This document shows, in pieces, positions 15,099 to 23,906 of a stretch of 64,000 nucleotides of DNA. The notes beneath the pieces are model-generated. The model worked only from the letters and a program-made list of their open reading frames with translations. It made no database searches and was not told the DNA's origin. The DNA is from JAMXLO01 sp963832895. Its GTDB lineage: Bacteria; Pseudomonadota; Alphaproteobacteria; Acetobacterales; Acetobacteraceae. Location of the stretch: contig CAWHVQ010000007.1 in assembly GCA_963832895.1 (NCBI GenBank), forward strand, positions 1 to 64,000, written 5' to 3'. The number at the start of each line of letters is the position of its first letter. Position 1 is the first letter of the stretch. The translations under genes and the position numbers were made by a program.

Positions 15099-15356
15099 GG
15101 ATGATCGCATAAAGATGTACGCCAGTCTAGCGCATTGCGTGCGCCTGTGCTGGGAACTACGTCTTTGCGGACATTGCATGCCGTACTGTGTTCACGGTGG
15201 ACCTATACCTGCTTCTACTTGCGAGGTTTGCCCGTGTGGAGGCGGTGTCACCCGCTTCTTGTTGACGCAGCCGAGCAGGTTCGGCTGAAGCTCTTCGGGC
15301 AGGTCGAACAAGGGACGCTTCTCCGGTCGGTGAAGGCCACGCGAATTGCTGAAGCC
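15099..15356. other. Gap between repressor and excisionase-like gene
   Basis: About 260 bp. Plus-strand frames continue upstream of the excisionase-like start but are Cys- and Arg-rich without recognisable domains. An in-frame upstream extension (15135) includes PLLVDAAEQVRLKLFGQVEQG, so part of it might be coding; I saw no convincing start or ribosome binding site. Confidence 0.3.
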
Positions 15357-15677
15357 ATGACGCGAGCACCATTATCCGAGTTGCCGTTCTGGCCTCGCTA
15401 CTTGTCTCGTCAGCAGGCCGCTGTGTATCTCGGTGTTAGCCCTGACACGTTCGATGGCGAGGTGCAAAAAGGCGTTTGGCCAGCCCCCAAACGTAGGGGT
15501 AGCAAAGGCGGACGATTGACATGGGACCGACACGCGCTTGACGCTGCCGCCGACAGGGATTCGGAACTCATCGATCCCGGTCAGCCTGCACCGTCTTTGA
15601 CGGGCGTGTGGGGGGCAAGAAGCCGTGGCGAGACCAAGAGGAAGCGGACTGAACGTCGTTCGAAAGCGGCGGGCTGA
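15357..15677 (+). CDS. Excisionase/AlpA-like HTH protein
   Basis: 106 residues from ATG 15357. The core WPRYLSRQQAAVYLGVSPDTF followed by KGVWPAPKRRGSKGGRLTWDRHALDAAAD is a winged HTH of the excisionase/AlpA type. Such proteins bend attachment-site DNA and direct the integrase toward excision, or activate integrase expression. The 3' end overlaps the start of the integrase gene by about 50 bases, so both are translated from one message. The basic tail (TKRKRTERRSKAAG) is additional. Confidence 0.85.
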   Translation: MTRAPLSELPFWPRYLSRQQAAVYLGVSPDTFDGEVQKGVWPAPKRRGSKGGRLTWDRHALDAAADRDSELIDPGQPAPSLTGVWGARSRGETKRKRTERRSKAAG

Positions 15678-16695
15678 TGGCAGCTACGTGGAATACTTTT
15701 ACGACCGGCGCACCGGAAGACCACTTGGCCACGATCGGGTAGCGGCACTACGCGAAACCCGGTCGTCCGATTACGCTGAGGCGCCAAAAGATACGTTTGA
15801 CTATCTGATTACACGCTATCTGTCGCGGCCCGAATTTCGGCTGAAGCTCGCTCCGCGAACGCAGCAATTGTATCGCGGCTATCTCGACGAAATGCGAACT
15901 CGCTGGGGCGATCTTCCATTCCGAGCGTTCGATGCTGGCTCAGTTGAGGAGATCAAAGCAGAGTTCCAGGATAGACCGCGCAAGGCCAACCAGTTCATCG
16001 CTTTGTTCCGCATACTTTTAGGCTATGCGGTCAAACTGCGGCTACTCCATGTCAATCCCGCACTTCGTCCCGAAATGCTGCCGACGCCACCCCGGACTCA
16101 GGTGTGGTCATACGCCGAAGAGAATGCCTTCCTAAAGGCTGCGCCGCCGTCGCTACGGCTCGCGATGATGCTGCTCATCTATACGGCGCAACGTCCGAGC
16201 GATGTGCTTGGAATGACGAAGGGACGTGTATCGGAACACGACGGTCGCTTATGGATCATCCTACGCCAACAGAAGACTGGTGAACTGATCGAGGTTCCGT
16301 TGCATGATCGGCTCGCACCGCTGGTCCGCAGCCGGCTGGCAGACGATTCCGGCGGCTTGCTGTTGGTGCCGAGTCCAACGGGGAAGCCGTGGGCCTACCG
16401 CAATTTTGCGCGCTCCTGGGATGCTGTTCGGCGAAAGGCTGGCATCGAGGATAGGCAGCGCCGGGACGGTCGGCGGACGGCGGTGGTGCGTTTGGCGCAA
16501 GCAGGCGCGACAGTGCCGCAGATCGCCTCAGTGACGGGCTGGGGCATCGACTACTGTCAACGGATAGTTGATACGTACTTGCCACGGCGGACGGAGGTGG
16601 CGGCCGGCGCAATCACCATTTGGGAGCGCGCCGGCACTACCGATGCGCGGGTGGTCCAGCTTGGTTTGCACCGAAAGGGACGGTTGGCGGAATGA
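15625..16695 (+). CDS. int: Tyrosine recombinase (integrase) of the element
   Basis: 356 residues from GTG 15625. An N-terminal core-binding domain (about 55-140) precedes the catalytic domain. Active-site residues: R190 (TAQRPSDVLGM), K217 (QQKTGEL), R283 (DGRRTAVVRL), W306 in place of the second His (VTGW) and the nucleophile Y318 (VDTYLPRR). The first His of HxxR is Arg280, as in the FRDLRRT subgroup of alphaproteobacterial phage integrases. It recombines the element with the 3' end of the adjacent tRNA-Arg gene. It overlaps the excisionase-like gene, so excision and integration factors are cotranscribed. Confidence 0.93.
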   Translation: MARPRGSGLNVVRKRRADGSYVEYFYDRRTGRPLGHDRVAALRETRSSDYAEAPKDTFDYLITRYLSRPEFRLKLAPRTQQLYRGYLDEMRTRWGDLPFRAFDAGSVEEIKAEFQDRPRKANQFIALFRILLGYAVKLRLLHVNPALRPEMLPTPPRTQVWSYAEENAFLKAAPPSLRLAMMLLIYTAQRPSDVLGMTKGRVSEHDGRLWIILRQQKTGELIEVPLHDRLAPLVRSRLADDSGGLLLVPSPTGKPWAYRNFARSWDAVRRKAGIEDRQRRDGRRTAVVRLAQAGATVPQIASVTGWGIDYCQRIVDTYLPRRTEVAAGAITIWERAGTTDARVVQLGLHRKGRLAE

Positions 16696-16764
16696 TTTCT
16701 CGTTGTGCAAACTGCCAACCGTCGTTGCGTTAGGCATCTATATTTGCCAGTAATAACAAAGGTT

Positions 16765-16841
16765 TGGCGCGCCCTACTGGACTCGAACCAGTGACCCACA
16801 GCTTAGAAGGCTGTTGCTCTATCCAACTGAGCTAAGGGCGC
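16765..16841 (-). tRNA. tRNA-Arg (anticodon UCU), attachment site
   Basis: Full cloverleaf on the minus strand: acceptor GCGCCCT/AGGGCGC (16841-16835 with 16775-16769), D arm GCTC...GAGC, anticodon stem ACAGC/GCTGT with loop CTTCTAA (anticodon UCU at 16807-16805), T arm ACTGG TTCGAGT CCAGT, discriminator G and encoded CCA (16767-16765). The integrase gene ends just beyond its 3' end, so the 3' half is the likely attachment site and is restored intact by the element. Confidence 0.97.
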
Positions 16842-17091
16842 CCTAGCTGTCCAACAGGTTGCGGACAGGGTGCTCCAATAGACCCGCCCGCCACCTGATG
16901 CCAGTTTCGCGGGCTCGCCATTCCGCCCGGTCGGCCGCCCTTGCATTCATGACGCCGGCCCATGATCCTCATCCTGCGGCCAATCGGAGTCGCCCGTATG
17001 ATCATTGCCGCGGGCACACGGGGATGCCATAGGGCCGCCTGAACGACTAACTGATGCCATCACCTGCAACGCCAACGCCAAGGAGGGCCGC
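16842..17091. other. Intergenic region after the tRNA
   Basis: 250 bp upstream of the tRNA-Arg (its promoter should be here, on the minus strand) and of the plus-strand coiled-coil gene. No motif could be assigned safely. Confidence 0.3.
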
Positions 17092-18381
17092 ATGTGGCGC
17101 TTCCTGCTGCCAGCCTTAGCTATGATGGGCGCAATGACCGCGCTGGTCTTCGGCGCAGTCGGCGACCTGTGGTTATCGCCTGACATGTCCAACGGGGGAA
17201 GTGCAATCATCAGTCGCGCGGAGCCCGAGCAGGCCGCTCCCCCCGCCACCCCACCCTCGCGAACACCGACGTCACCCTCAGCCGTACCGGTGGTGAGCGC
17301 CCCGACTTCGGCTATGCTGGCTGAGGCGCAGGCGCGGGATGCATTGCAACGTCAGATTGTCGATTTGCAGCAACAGGCCACCTCGCTGCAGGGCGGGGTC
17401 GCCGATCTGCAGCGACAGGACAGCGCGCTGCAGAATCAGATCGCTCAACACAAAAAGCAGCTTGCGCAACACGCGGCGGAAACTTCGGCGGTCGCGGAGC
17501 AGCAGACGACCCGCGATGCACTGCAGCGTCAGATTGCCGGTTTGCAGCATCAGATCGCCGATCTGCAACGGCAGGATAGCTCGATGCAGGGTGAGATCGC
17601 TCAGCACAGGCAGGAGCTCACGCACAGTTCTCAGGATCTCGCTCAGCGATCACAGGATTTGGCCCAGAGCACCGAGGCGCTCACCCAGCAAACCCGTGAC
17701 CTTGATGCTGTGCGCGCCGAAACAGACAAGCTCCGGCAAGGTATTGATAGGCTCCGTGAGCAGCGTCAGGCGGAGGAGGCATCACTGGCGCGACAGAAAG
17801 CGCCGGAACAGCTTGCAGCGGTTGCGTTGCCGCGGCCTGCCCCGCCAAAGCCCACGCCTCGCACAGCCCAGCCCTTGCCCGTCCGGCAACCGGGGCAGTC
17901 CACGCCAGGCCCGCAGCAAAGCGAGCCCATGCCGGCGCCGCGGTCAAGCCAGCCCACGCCAGGCCCTCAGCCGGCCCAACTGATGCCCGCGCGGTCTGCG
18001 GCGCAGCAATTACAAACTGCCCGCCAGTGGCTGTCCGCGGGACGGCCTGACGAGGCGCGACGCATACTGGCGATGGTACAAACCCAGATGGTGTTCCAGC
18101 CGGTCACACCAGACCAGCCCTCAGCCCAGGGCGGCAGTCCCTCCGCGACCGACATCGGCGATGCTATCCGCTGGCTCGACATGGGTGCCAGCGGCCAGGC
18201 GATGCAGTCGATCACGCGGGCGATCGGCAATGCGAACCCGCCGGCGAACGCGAACCTCGCCGGCAACACGAGACCCGAACGCGGACCCGTCCGCGCCTGG
18301 TCTGGCTTTACAGCAGATACGCCCGCGGGGACTGTCCCTCCACCGCCGCCCGGCTACTACAGAAGCGAATTTGACCGCTAG
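17092..18381 (+). CDS. Membrane-anchored coiled-coil protein with proline-rich region
   Basis: 429 residues from ATG 17092, chosen for AGGAGG just upstream and for the hydrophobic segment that follows at once (FLLPALAMMGAMTALVFGAV). After this single anchor come a short linker, a Gln-rich coiled coil (about residues 80-235) with two related blocks starting RDALQRQI, a Pro/Gln-rich repeat region (TPGPQ, QPMPAPRS) and a C-terminal helical part with AARQWLSAGRPDEARRIL, where two similar tetratricopeptide-like helices occur. It is probably a periplasmic scaffold. The family is not recognised. It stands alone between the tRNA and the export gene. Confidence 0.7.
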   Translation: MWRFLLPALAMMGAMTALVFGAVGDLWLSPDMSNGGSAIISRAEPEQAAPPATPPSRTPTSPSAVPVVSAPTSAMLAEAQARDALQRQIVDLQQQATSLQGGVADLQRQDSALQNQIAQHKKQLAQHAAETSAVAEQQTTRDALQRQIAGLQHQIADLQRQDSSMQGEIAQHRQELTHSSQDLAQRSQDLAQSTEALTQQTRDLDAVRAETDKLRQGIDRLREQRQAEEASLARQKAPEQLAAVALPRPAPPKPTPRTAQPLPVRQPGQSTPGPQQSEPMPAPRSSQPTPGPQPAQLMPARSAAQQLQTARQWLSAGRPDEARRILAMVQTQMVFQPVTPDQPSAQGGSPSATDIGDAIRWLDMGASGQAMQSITRAIGNANPPANANLAGNTRPERGPVRAWSGFTADTPAGTVPPPPPGYYRSEFDR

Positions 18382-18957
18382 GATGGAGCAGTCGGCGTTT
18401 CACAACCGCGAATATTGCCTACCGTCAAACGACCGTTGGTGAGGGTTGAACCGCCGCCGACATCGCATGGCCACCGCGCGAGATCGTGAGTTCACGACCC
18501 TGCGAGTTACCCCTGGAAAGCTCCTGGCTCACCCTGCTGCAAGCGTGCTATCCCGCCATCCCGACATGGCCGCAACCCGCCGGAAAGATCGTTATCTTCA
18601 ACGCGTTGTACTAGAGAGTGAACCTCGGTCGACGTGACCGGCCCAGCGGTCTTGGATTGACCCGGTTTGGCAGCGAAGTCAAACGTTGCGGTGTGACAAA
18701 CCGTTATGACATGTCATATCGTCGCAGTGTGAAATCTCTGTTGTCTGGTCAGCGCGGAATTGATGCCTTTGGCACGATATTGCGATCTTGAGCGAAACCC
18801 TCCCCACTGTGTTTCTGCAACACTAGGCAGCACGCGCGCAGCTCCGTAATCCGTGCCGTAGTCCTGAACCGATGTCCTGCTGGAGATGTGGTCAATGATG
18901 GGCGTTACTCCTGGTTATTCCGCTCAGCCAAGGAAGGCTGACTGCTCTGTGGCGCAA
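18382..18957. promoter_or_regulatory. 575-bp non-coding region upstream of the polysaccharide export gene
   Basis: No credible gene is seen; short frames are Arg-rich. A perfect 14-bp palindrome, TATGACATGTCATA at 18705-18718, lies about 250 bp before the export gene and is the best operator candidate. AT content rises around 18700-18800, as expected for a promoter region. Confidence 0.45.
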
Positions 18958-19719
18958 ATGCGGGTGCGCAATGTCCTCGTCATGACCACTGCTGCCTGCG
19001 CGCTTGCCGGTCTGTCAGCATGCAGTCCGGTGCCCGACCTGCCACCGGCGCCCGCAACGCCGGCACCCGGAACAGGCTACGTCAGCAGCCTCGAACCGTA
19101 CCGCATCCAGGTCGGTGACGTGTTGGCTGTTCGGCTCATGCTGAACCCTGAGTTGAACGAGGAGGTCACGGTTCGCCCAGACGGCCGCATTTCGACGACA
19201 GTCGCGAGGGATGAACTTGCCTATGGTCGCACCGTGCCGGAGGTGGCCGCCGCCCTCACGCACGATTATTCGTCGGACCTGCGCAACCCGCGTCTCACGG
19301 TTGTCGTGAAATCCTTCGCCCCGACTCGCATCTATGTCGGCGGCGAGGTCGCCACGCCCGGCGAATTCATAACAGTGGGTCCCACCCTCACGCTGTCGCA
19401 GGCGATCGCACGTGCCGGCGGCCTCAAGAGCATGACCGGCGATGAGAACAAGTGTTTCATCATCCGCCGCGGACCCAACGATGTGCCGGAGTTCCTCTCG
19501 GTCCGCTTTCAGGATCTGATGTGGGGCAAAGACGCGACGGCCGATGTGCGGCTTGCGCCGTATGATGTCGTGTATGTGCCGCGCAGCGGCATCGCCGAGG
19601 TCTACCGGTTCATGGACCAATACCTCCTGCAGTTCGTTCCTGTGAGCTGGGGCTTCTCTTATGTTGTGGGAGGAGCCACAGGCGGTACAGTAGTGACTGC
19701 TCCCACGACCACCAGGTGA
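18958..19719 (+). CDS. Polysaccharide export outer-membrane lipoprotein (Wza/SLBB type)
   Basis: 253 residues from ATG 18958. A lipoprotein signal ends in a lipobox (LAGLSAC), then a Pro-rich linker, the Poly_export domain (YRIQVGDVLAVRLMLNPELNEE, VRPDGRI, TVPEVAAALTHDY) and an SLBB-like domain (RIYVGGEVATPGEFI, LTLSQAIARAGG). Such proteins form the outer-membrane channel for capsule or exopolysaccharide. No other export or glycosyltransferase genes are beside it; the nearest sugar gene is the epimerase-like gene beyond parE. A longer start at 18886 would place 24 polar residues before the signal and is unlikely. Confidence 0.88.
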   Translation: MRVRNVLVMTTAACALAGLSACSPVPDLPPAPATPAPGTGYVSSLEPYRIQVGDVLAVRLMLNPELNEEVTVRPDGRISTTVARDELAYGRTVPEVAAALTHDYSSDLRNPRLTVVVKSFAPTRIYVGGEVATPGEFITVGPTLTLSQAIARAGGLKSMTGDENKCFIIRRGPNDVPEFLSVRFQDLMWGKDATADVRLAPYDVVYVPRSGIAEVYRFMDQYLLQFVPVSWGFSYVVGGATGGTVVTAPTTTR

Positions 19720-19823
19720 GGCAAGTGCATGCCGAGGCGTGGCGCGGTCTTCCTGGCCCGCCCGCCTGGCGATCGTGAGATCCCGCACGCCCTCGCCGAT
19801 GATTGCCCACAATGGGCTGCCGG

Positions 19824-21792
19824 CTAGACGTCCACCTCCCCCACCGTCCGCGCCCGTTCCTGAATGAACTGGAAGCGCAGCTCCGGCCGCCTCCCCATCA
19901 GGCTTTCCACCAACTCCGCGGTCGCCGCCCGCTCGTCCGGCGCGGCCACCACCTTCAGCAGCGTGCGCTTCGCCGGGTCCATCGTGGTCTCCTTGAGCTG
20001 CGACGGCGGCATCTCGCCCAGCCCCTTGAAGCGGCTCACCTCCACCTTCGCATTCGTCTTGAACTCGCGTTTCGTCTTCGCCTCGCGATCCGCGTCGTCC
20101 ATCGCGTAGACGGACTTCGCGCCCTGCGTCAGCCGATACAGCGGCGGTTGCGCCAGATACACATGACCGTGGCGCACTAGTTCTGGCAGCTCGCGATAGA
20201 AGAACGTCATCAGCAGCGAGGCGATGTGAGCTCCGTCCACGTCCGCGTCTGTCATGATGATCACCCGGCCATAGCGCAACTTGGCGCGGTCGAAGCGGTC
20301 GCCGACGCCGCATCCCAGCGCCTCGATCAGATCCTTCAGCTCCTGGTTCTGCCGCAACTTGTCCGCCGACGCGCTGGCCACATTGAGGATCTTGCCGCGC
20401 AACGGCAGCACCGCCTGGGTCTCGCGGTTGCGTGCCTGCTTGGCCGAGCCGCCGGCGGAATCGCCCTCCACCAGGAAGATCTCGGTCTCGGCGGCATTCT
20501 CCCGAGTGCAATCGGTGAGCTTGCCCGGCAGCCGCAGCCGCCGCGTGGCGGACTTGCGCGCCGTGTCCTTCACCTCGCGCCGGCGCAACCGCTCCTCTGC
20601 CCGCTCGATGACGAAAGTGAGCAAGTTGTCCGCCTGCGTCGGATCGCCCGCCAGCCAGTGATCGAAGCGGTCGCGCAGCGCAGTCTCCACCAGGCGCGCG
20701 GCCTCCGTGCTGGTGAGCTTCTCCTTGGTCTGGCCCTGAAACTGCGGATCACGCAGAAACACCGACAGCTTGGCCGCGATAGGCCCGAGCAGGTCCTCGG
20801 CCACGACCTGAGCGGTGCGCCGATTGCCGCGCTGCTCGCCCCAGGCGCGCAGCCCTTTCAGCAGCGCAGTGCGAAACCCGGCCTCGTGCGTGCCCCCCTG
20901 CGTGGTCGGAATTGTGTTGCAGTACCGAGTGGACAAACCCCTCGCCTTCCTCCAGCCAGGCCGCAGCCCATTCCATCCGGCCGGCACCATTCGGAAGGTC
21001 CGCCTCGCCTGACCACGGTTGCGGCAGCACACGGGACGCCTCGCCGATTTCCGCCTCCAGGCTATCGCGCAACCCGCCCGGAAAGTGCAGCACCGCCTCG
21101 GCCGGCGTATCGTCCTTGAGGCCACGCAGCAGGGATGCGTCGCACCCCCAGCGGATTTGCACGCCGCGGAACAAATAGGCTTTTGAGCGGCACAGCCGAT
21201 AAAGCCGCGAGGGACTGAACCCGACGCTGCCGAACACGGTCGGGTCAGGCTTGAAACGGATCGAGGTTCCGCGCTTGTTGTGCACAGGGCCCGCGTTGAT
21301 CAGTTTGGTCGTTGGTTTGCCGCGCGAATAACTCTGCTTCCACAAGACGCGGTCGCGCGCGACCTCCACCTGCATCGCTGCTGACAGTGCGTTCACCACC
21401 GAACTACCGACACCGTGCAGACCGCCGGACGTCGCATAAACCTTGCCGCCAAATTTGCCACCCGAATGCAGCGTAGTTAGAATCACCTCCAGTGCGCTGA
21501 GATTCTTGAATTTCGGATGCGCATCCACCGGTATGCCGCGGCCATTGTCACGCACCGTCAGCCAGTCGTCCGGTTCCAGCGTCACCTCGATGAAGCTGGC
21601 ATGGCCCGCCACCGCCTCGTCCATCGCATTGTCGAGCAGTTCGGCGGCCAGGTGGTGCAGCGCTGTCTCGTCCGTCCCCCCGATATACATACCGGGCCGG
21701 CGGCGAACCGGCTCCAACCCCTCCAGGACCTCGATGTCCTTGGCTGAGTAGTCCGACCCCTTGCCTTGATTGCCACCAAACAGATCGTTCAT
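19824..21792 (-). pseudogene. parE: DNA topoisomerase IV subunit B, with a one-base frameshift in this sequence
   Basis: The first frame (from 21792) has the GHKL ATPase: YSAKDIEVLEGLEPVRRRPGMY with LLDNAMDEAVAG and DNGRGIPVD, GGLHGVGSSVVNALS, and RLYRLCRSKAYLFRGV, a ParE-type block. Near 20925 it breaks, and the next frame continues YCNTIPTTQGGTHEAGFR through the TOPRIM domain (VEGDSAGGSAKQ, MTDADVDGAHI) to the C-terminal QLKETTMDPAKR block. The span of 1969 bases is 3n+1, so one extra base in ACTCGGTACTGC explains it; rejoined it gives about 655 residues, the normal length. As the gene is essential, a sequencing error is more likely than a true pseudogene. Confidence 0.9.
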
Positions 21793-21852
21793 GCTGTGTT
21801 CTCATATCTCGCGGCGGCAACCTACCCGGTCAGGGGGAGTCCGGGCAACGGC

Positions 21853-22833
21853 CTACAGATAGTCGGCGAGCCTGGGCCGGAACCATTCCAGCGATCGCCG
21901 GATGCCGTCCTCCAGCGATACCTGCGCCGCCCAGCCGGTTGCGCCACGAAACGCGCTGTCGTCGGCATGGTAGCTGCCGATGTCGATGGTGGCGCGATCG
22001 GCAGGGAACTCCCGCGTCGCATAGCGCGCCGGGGGGCCGGCGAGTCGCACCAGCAGTTCGGCGATCTCATGCAGTGAGGCAGGTGGCGGCCCGCCGATGT
22101 TGAAGATCCTGCCATGGCACTCCGGCGTATCCGCCGCCAGCAGGAACGCCTCCGTTACATCGTCCACATAGGTCAGATCGCGCAGCTGCGACCCGCCCCA
22201 CACCTCGAACGGCCGGCCCTCCAGCACGCAGCGGATCCAGATGCCGAGAAATGTCTGCCGTGCGTCGCGGATGCGCAGCCGCGGGCCGTAGCAGTTGGTG
22301 AGCCGCAGCGACACCACCGGTCGGCCGCGCACCCGGTGCTCCAGCAGCCAATACTGTTCGCCGGCGAACTTCGACACGCCGTTCGCGTCCGGCGGCGCCA
22401 CCGGCTGGTTCTCGTCCACCGGCAGCTTCTGCACCCGGCCGTAGAACTGCCGCGTCGAGGCGTGCACCACCACGGCGTCAGGGGCCGCCTCACGCGCCGC
22501 CTGGATCAGCCGCACCTGCGCCACGGCGTTCACCTCGATGTCGGCCAGCGGCTCGTTCTGGCCGCCCATGTGGCTGGTCTGCGCCGCAAGGTTGAAGATC
22601 ACCGAAGCGCCCTCGCACACATTGCGCAGGTCGATCTCGCGGATGTCCCCGCGCACCAGTTCCACCTGGGCATCGGCCAGGTTCGCCGAGTTGGCGCCGC
22701 CGCCGAACAAGAATCCGTCAAGCGCCACGACCCGCGCGCCGCGCTGCGCCAGGGAGTGACAAAGATTGGCCCCGAGAAAGCCCGCCCCACCGGTGACCAA
22801 TACCCTGCGCCCGCTCCAACTCATGCTCAACAT
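21853..22833 (-). CDS. NAD-dependent epimerase/dehydratase-like protein
   Basis: 326 residues of the extended SDR type. The NAD motif is TGGAGFLGANL near residue 14, followed by ALDGFLFGG, RGDIREIDL and FNLAAQTSH. The active-site region reads HASTRQFYG and, where Y-x3-K is expected, DANGVSKFAGEQYW: Lys is kept but the catalytic Tyr position holds Asn. The substrate-binding part (LRLTNCYGPRLR, LTYVDDVTEAFLLA) is normal for UDP-sugar epimerases. It may act on a nucleotide sugar for surface polysaccharide with altered chemistry, or be non-catalytic. It lies next to parE on the same strand. Confidence 0.8.
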   Translation of the reverse strand: MLSMSWSGRRVLVTGGAGFLGANLCHSLAQRGARVVALDGFLFGGGANSANLADAQVELVRGDIREIDLRNVCEGASVIFNLAAQTSHMGGQNEPLADIEVNAVAQVRLIQAAREAAPDAVVVHASTRQFYGRVQKLPVDENQPVAPPDANGVSKFAGEQYWLLEHRVRGRPVVSLRLTNCYGPRLRIRDARQTFLGIWIRCVLEGRPFEVWGGSQLRDLTYVDDVTEAFLLAADTPECHGRIFNIGGPPPASLHEIAELLVRLAGPPARYATREFPADRATIDIGSYHADDSAFRGATGWAAQVSLEDGIRRSLEWFRPRLADYL

Positions 22834-22936
22834 CCCGTCCCAGCGTCATTGCGAGAAACCAGCGACTGTCCCGCAAGTGCCTTTCGCCGCTGGGCTCCCC
22901 GCATGACTATCACCAGTGGCGAAACTCTGTCGTTTG

Positions 22937-23896
22937 CTAGGCGGAATCGTGCGGCGGGCGTCGGTCGGAACTGGCGCTTCGCATGATCTCACTGAAGCCG
23001 AACAGCAGCATCAGCACGCCGGCCACCACCTCGATCGCCGTCATGGCCCGCACGAGCATCGATGTCGGTACGATATCGCCAATTCCCAGCGTGGTGATCG
23101 TCGCAACGCTGTAATACAGCGCATCGACGAAGCTGATGCGCTCAGGCGCCGCGTGCAGCGAGAACTGCGGCACCGGCGTGGTCAGATCAGCGATGCGGTA
23201 GAGGCAGGCGAACACCACCACCAGCAGCCCATAGAACGTGACGAACGCCATCATCGGCCGCACCAGTCGATCGAGCCGTGCGGCGACGCCCTCGAACACC
23301 ATGGCGACGTCGATCATCACCAGGATCACGTCACGCACCGAGGCAACGACGAGCAGCGTGATCAGGGCCATTGCTGCCAAAAGAGCAAAGCCCTGCTCCT
23401 GTGCGTCGAGATCCAGCCGTGGCAGCGCGAACGACGCAGCGCCTACAGCCAGCGCGGCCAGCAGCCAGCCGGTCACGCGTGGCAGACGATGAAGCTCGCG
23501 GATCCGGCGAGCGTGGATGATCGAGTACACTTGTCGGCGGCGCATGAAGCAGCCGCCGAGAAAGCCCAGAACCGGCATCGCCACCGCACCCAGAGCGAAG
23601 CCGCGCGATGCCGCCGGGAAGTTGGCGTCGCGAAAGAACTCGAACATGCATGCATAGATCGCCAGGAAGTTGGCAACGGTCATGCCGAAATGCGCACCGC
23701 CGGAGAACAGCAGATAGAAGAAGCCGAATCCGACCGCGCAGGTGACCAGCGATGACACCGCCGCCGTCCAATCGACACCGATCGCACCAGCGACAAGGCC
23801 AACCAGCAACAGCGTGAATCCGATTGACCGCAGCCAGTGTCGGTCGAGGCCGACAGAGCGCCCGTGCGAACTGACTTGGACTGGCTGACGGGTCAC
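22937..23896 (-). CDS. Ion channel protein (two-pore-helix K+ channel-like)
   Basis: 319 residues with about six hydrophobic segments. The C-terminal 75 residues form an Ion_trans_2 pore module: outer helix, pore loop DALYYSVATITTLGIGDIVP and a final helix (ALMTAIEVVAGVLMLLFGF-like). The selectivity filter is TLGIGD instead of the K+-selective TVGYGD, so selectivity could differ. The N-terminal membrane part is of unknown type. It is followed by a coiled-coil gene on the same strand further right. Its start at 23896 follows a short gap from that gene. Confidence 0.8.
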   Translation of the reverse strand: MTRQPVQVSSHGRSVGLDRHWLRSIGFTLLLVGLVAGAIGVDWTAAVSSLVTCAVGFGFFYLLFSGGAHFGMTVANFLAIYACMFEFFRDANFPAASRGFALGAVAMPVLGFLGGCFMRRRQVYSIIHARRIRELHRLPRVTGWLLAALAVGAASFALPRLDLDAQEQGFALLAAMALITLLVVASVRDVILVMIDVAMVFEGVAARLDRLVRPMMAFVTFYGLLVVVFACLYRIADLTTPVPQFSLHAAPERISFVDALYYSVATITTLGIGDIVPTSMLVRAMTAIEVVAGVLMLLFGFSEIMRSASSDRRPPHDSA

Positions 23897-23906
23897 TCGG
23901 CGCGCT

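Larger units (their letters stand above)
1..16775. mobile_element. Integrative prophage-like element at tRNA-Arg(UCU), left end outside window
   Basis: Everything left of the tRNA-Arg gene is of phage or ICE type: recombinase, DUF5131 protein, orphan methyltransferases, an IS, excisionase-like HTH proteins, a CI-like repressor and many small unknown genes. The tyrosine integrase sits at the extreme right and ends about 70 bp from the 3' end of the tRNA, the usual arrangement for elements using a tRNA 3' end as attachment site. I see no second copy of the tRNA 3' segment inside the window, so the other junction should lie to the left. Whether it is a prophage, a satellite or an ICE cannot be decided, because no capsid, tail or conjugation genes are visible. 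Confidence 0.75.

Noticed and set aside
19015..20511. Long minus-strand open frame of 498 codons through the export gene and into parE
   Set aside because: It is the antisense/other-frame image of the export gene and parE, with Arg/Gly/His-rich low-complexity sequence and no domain.
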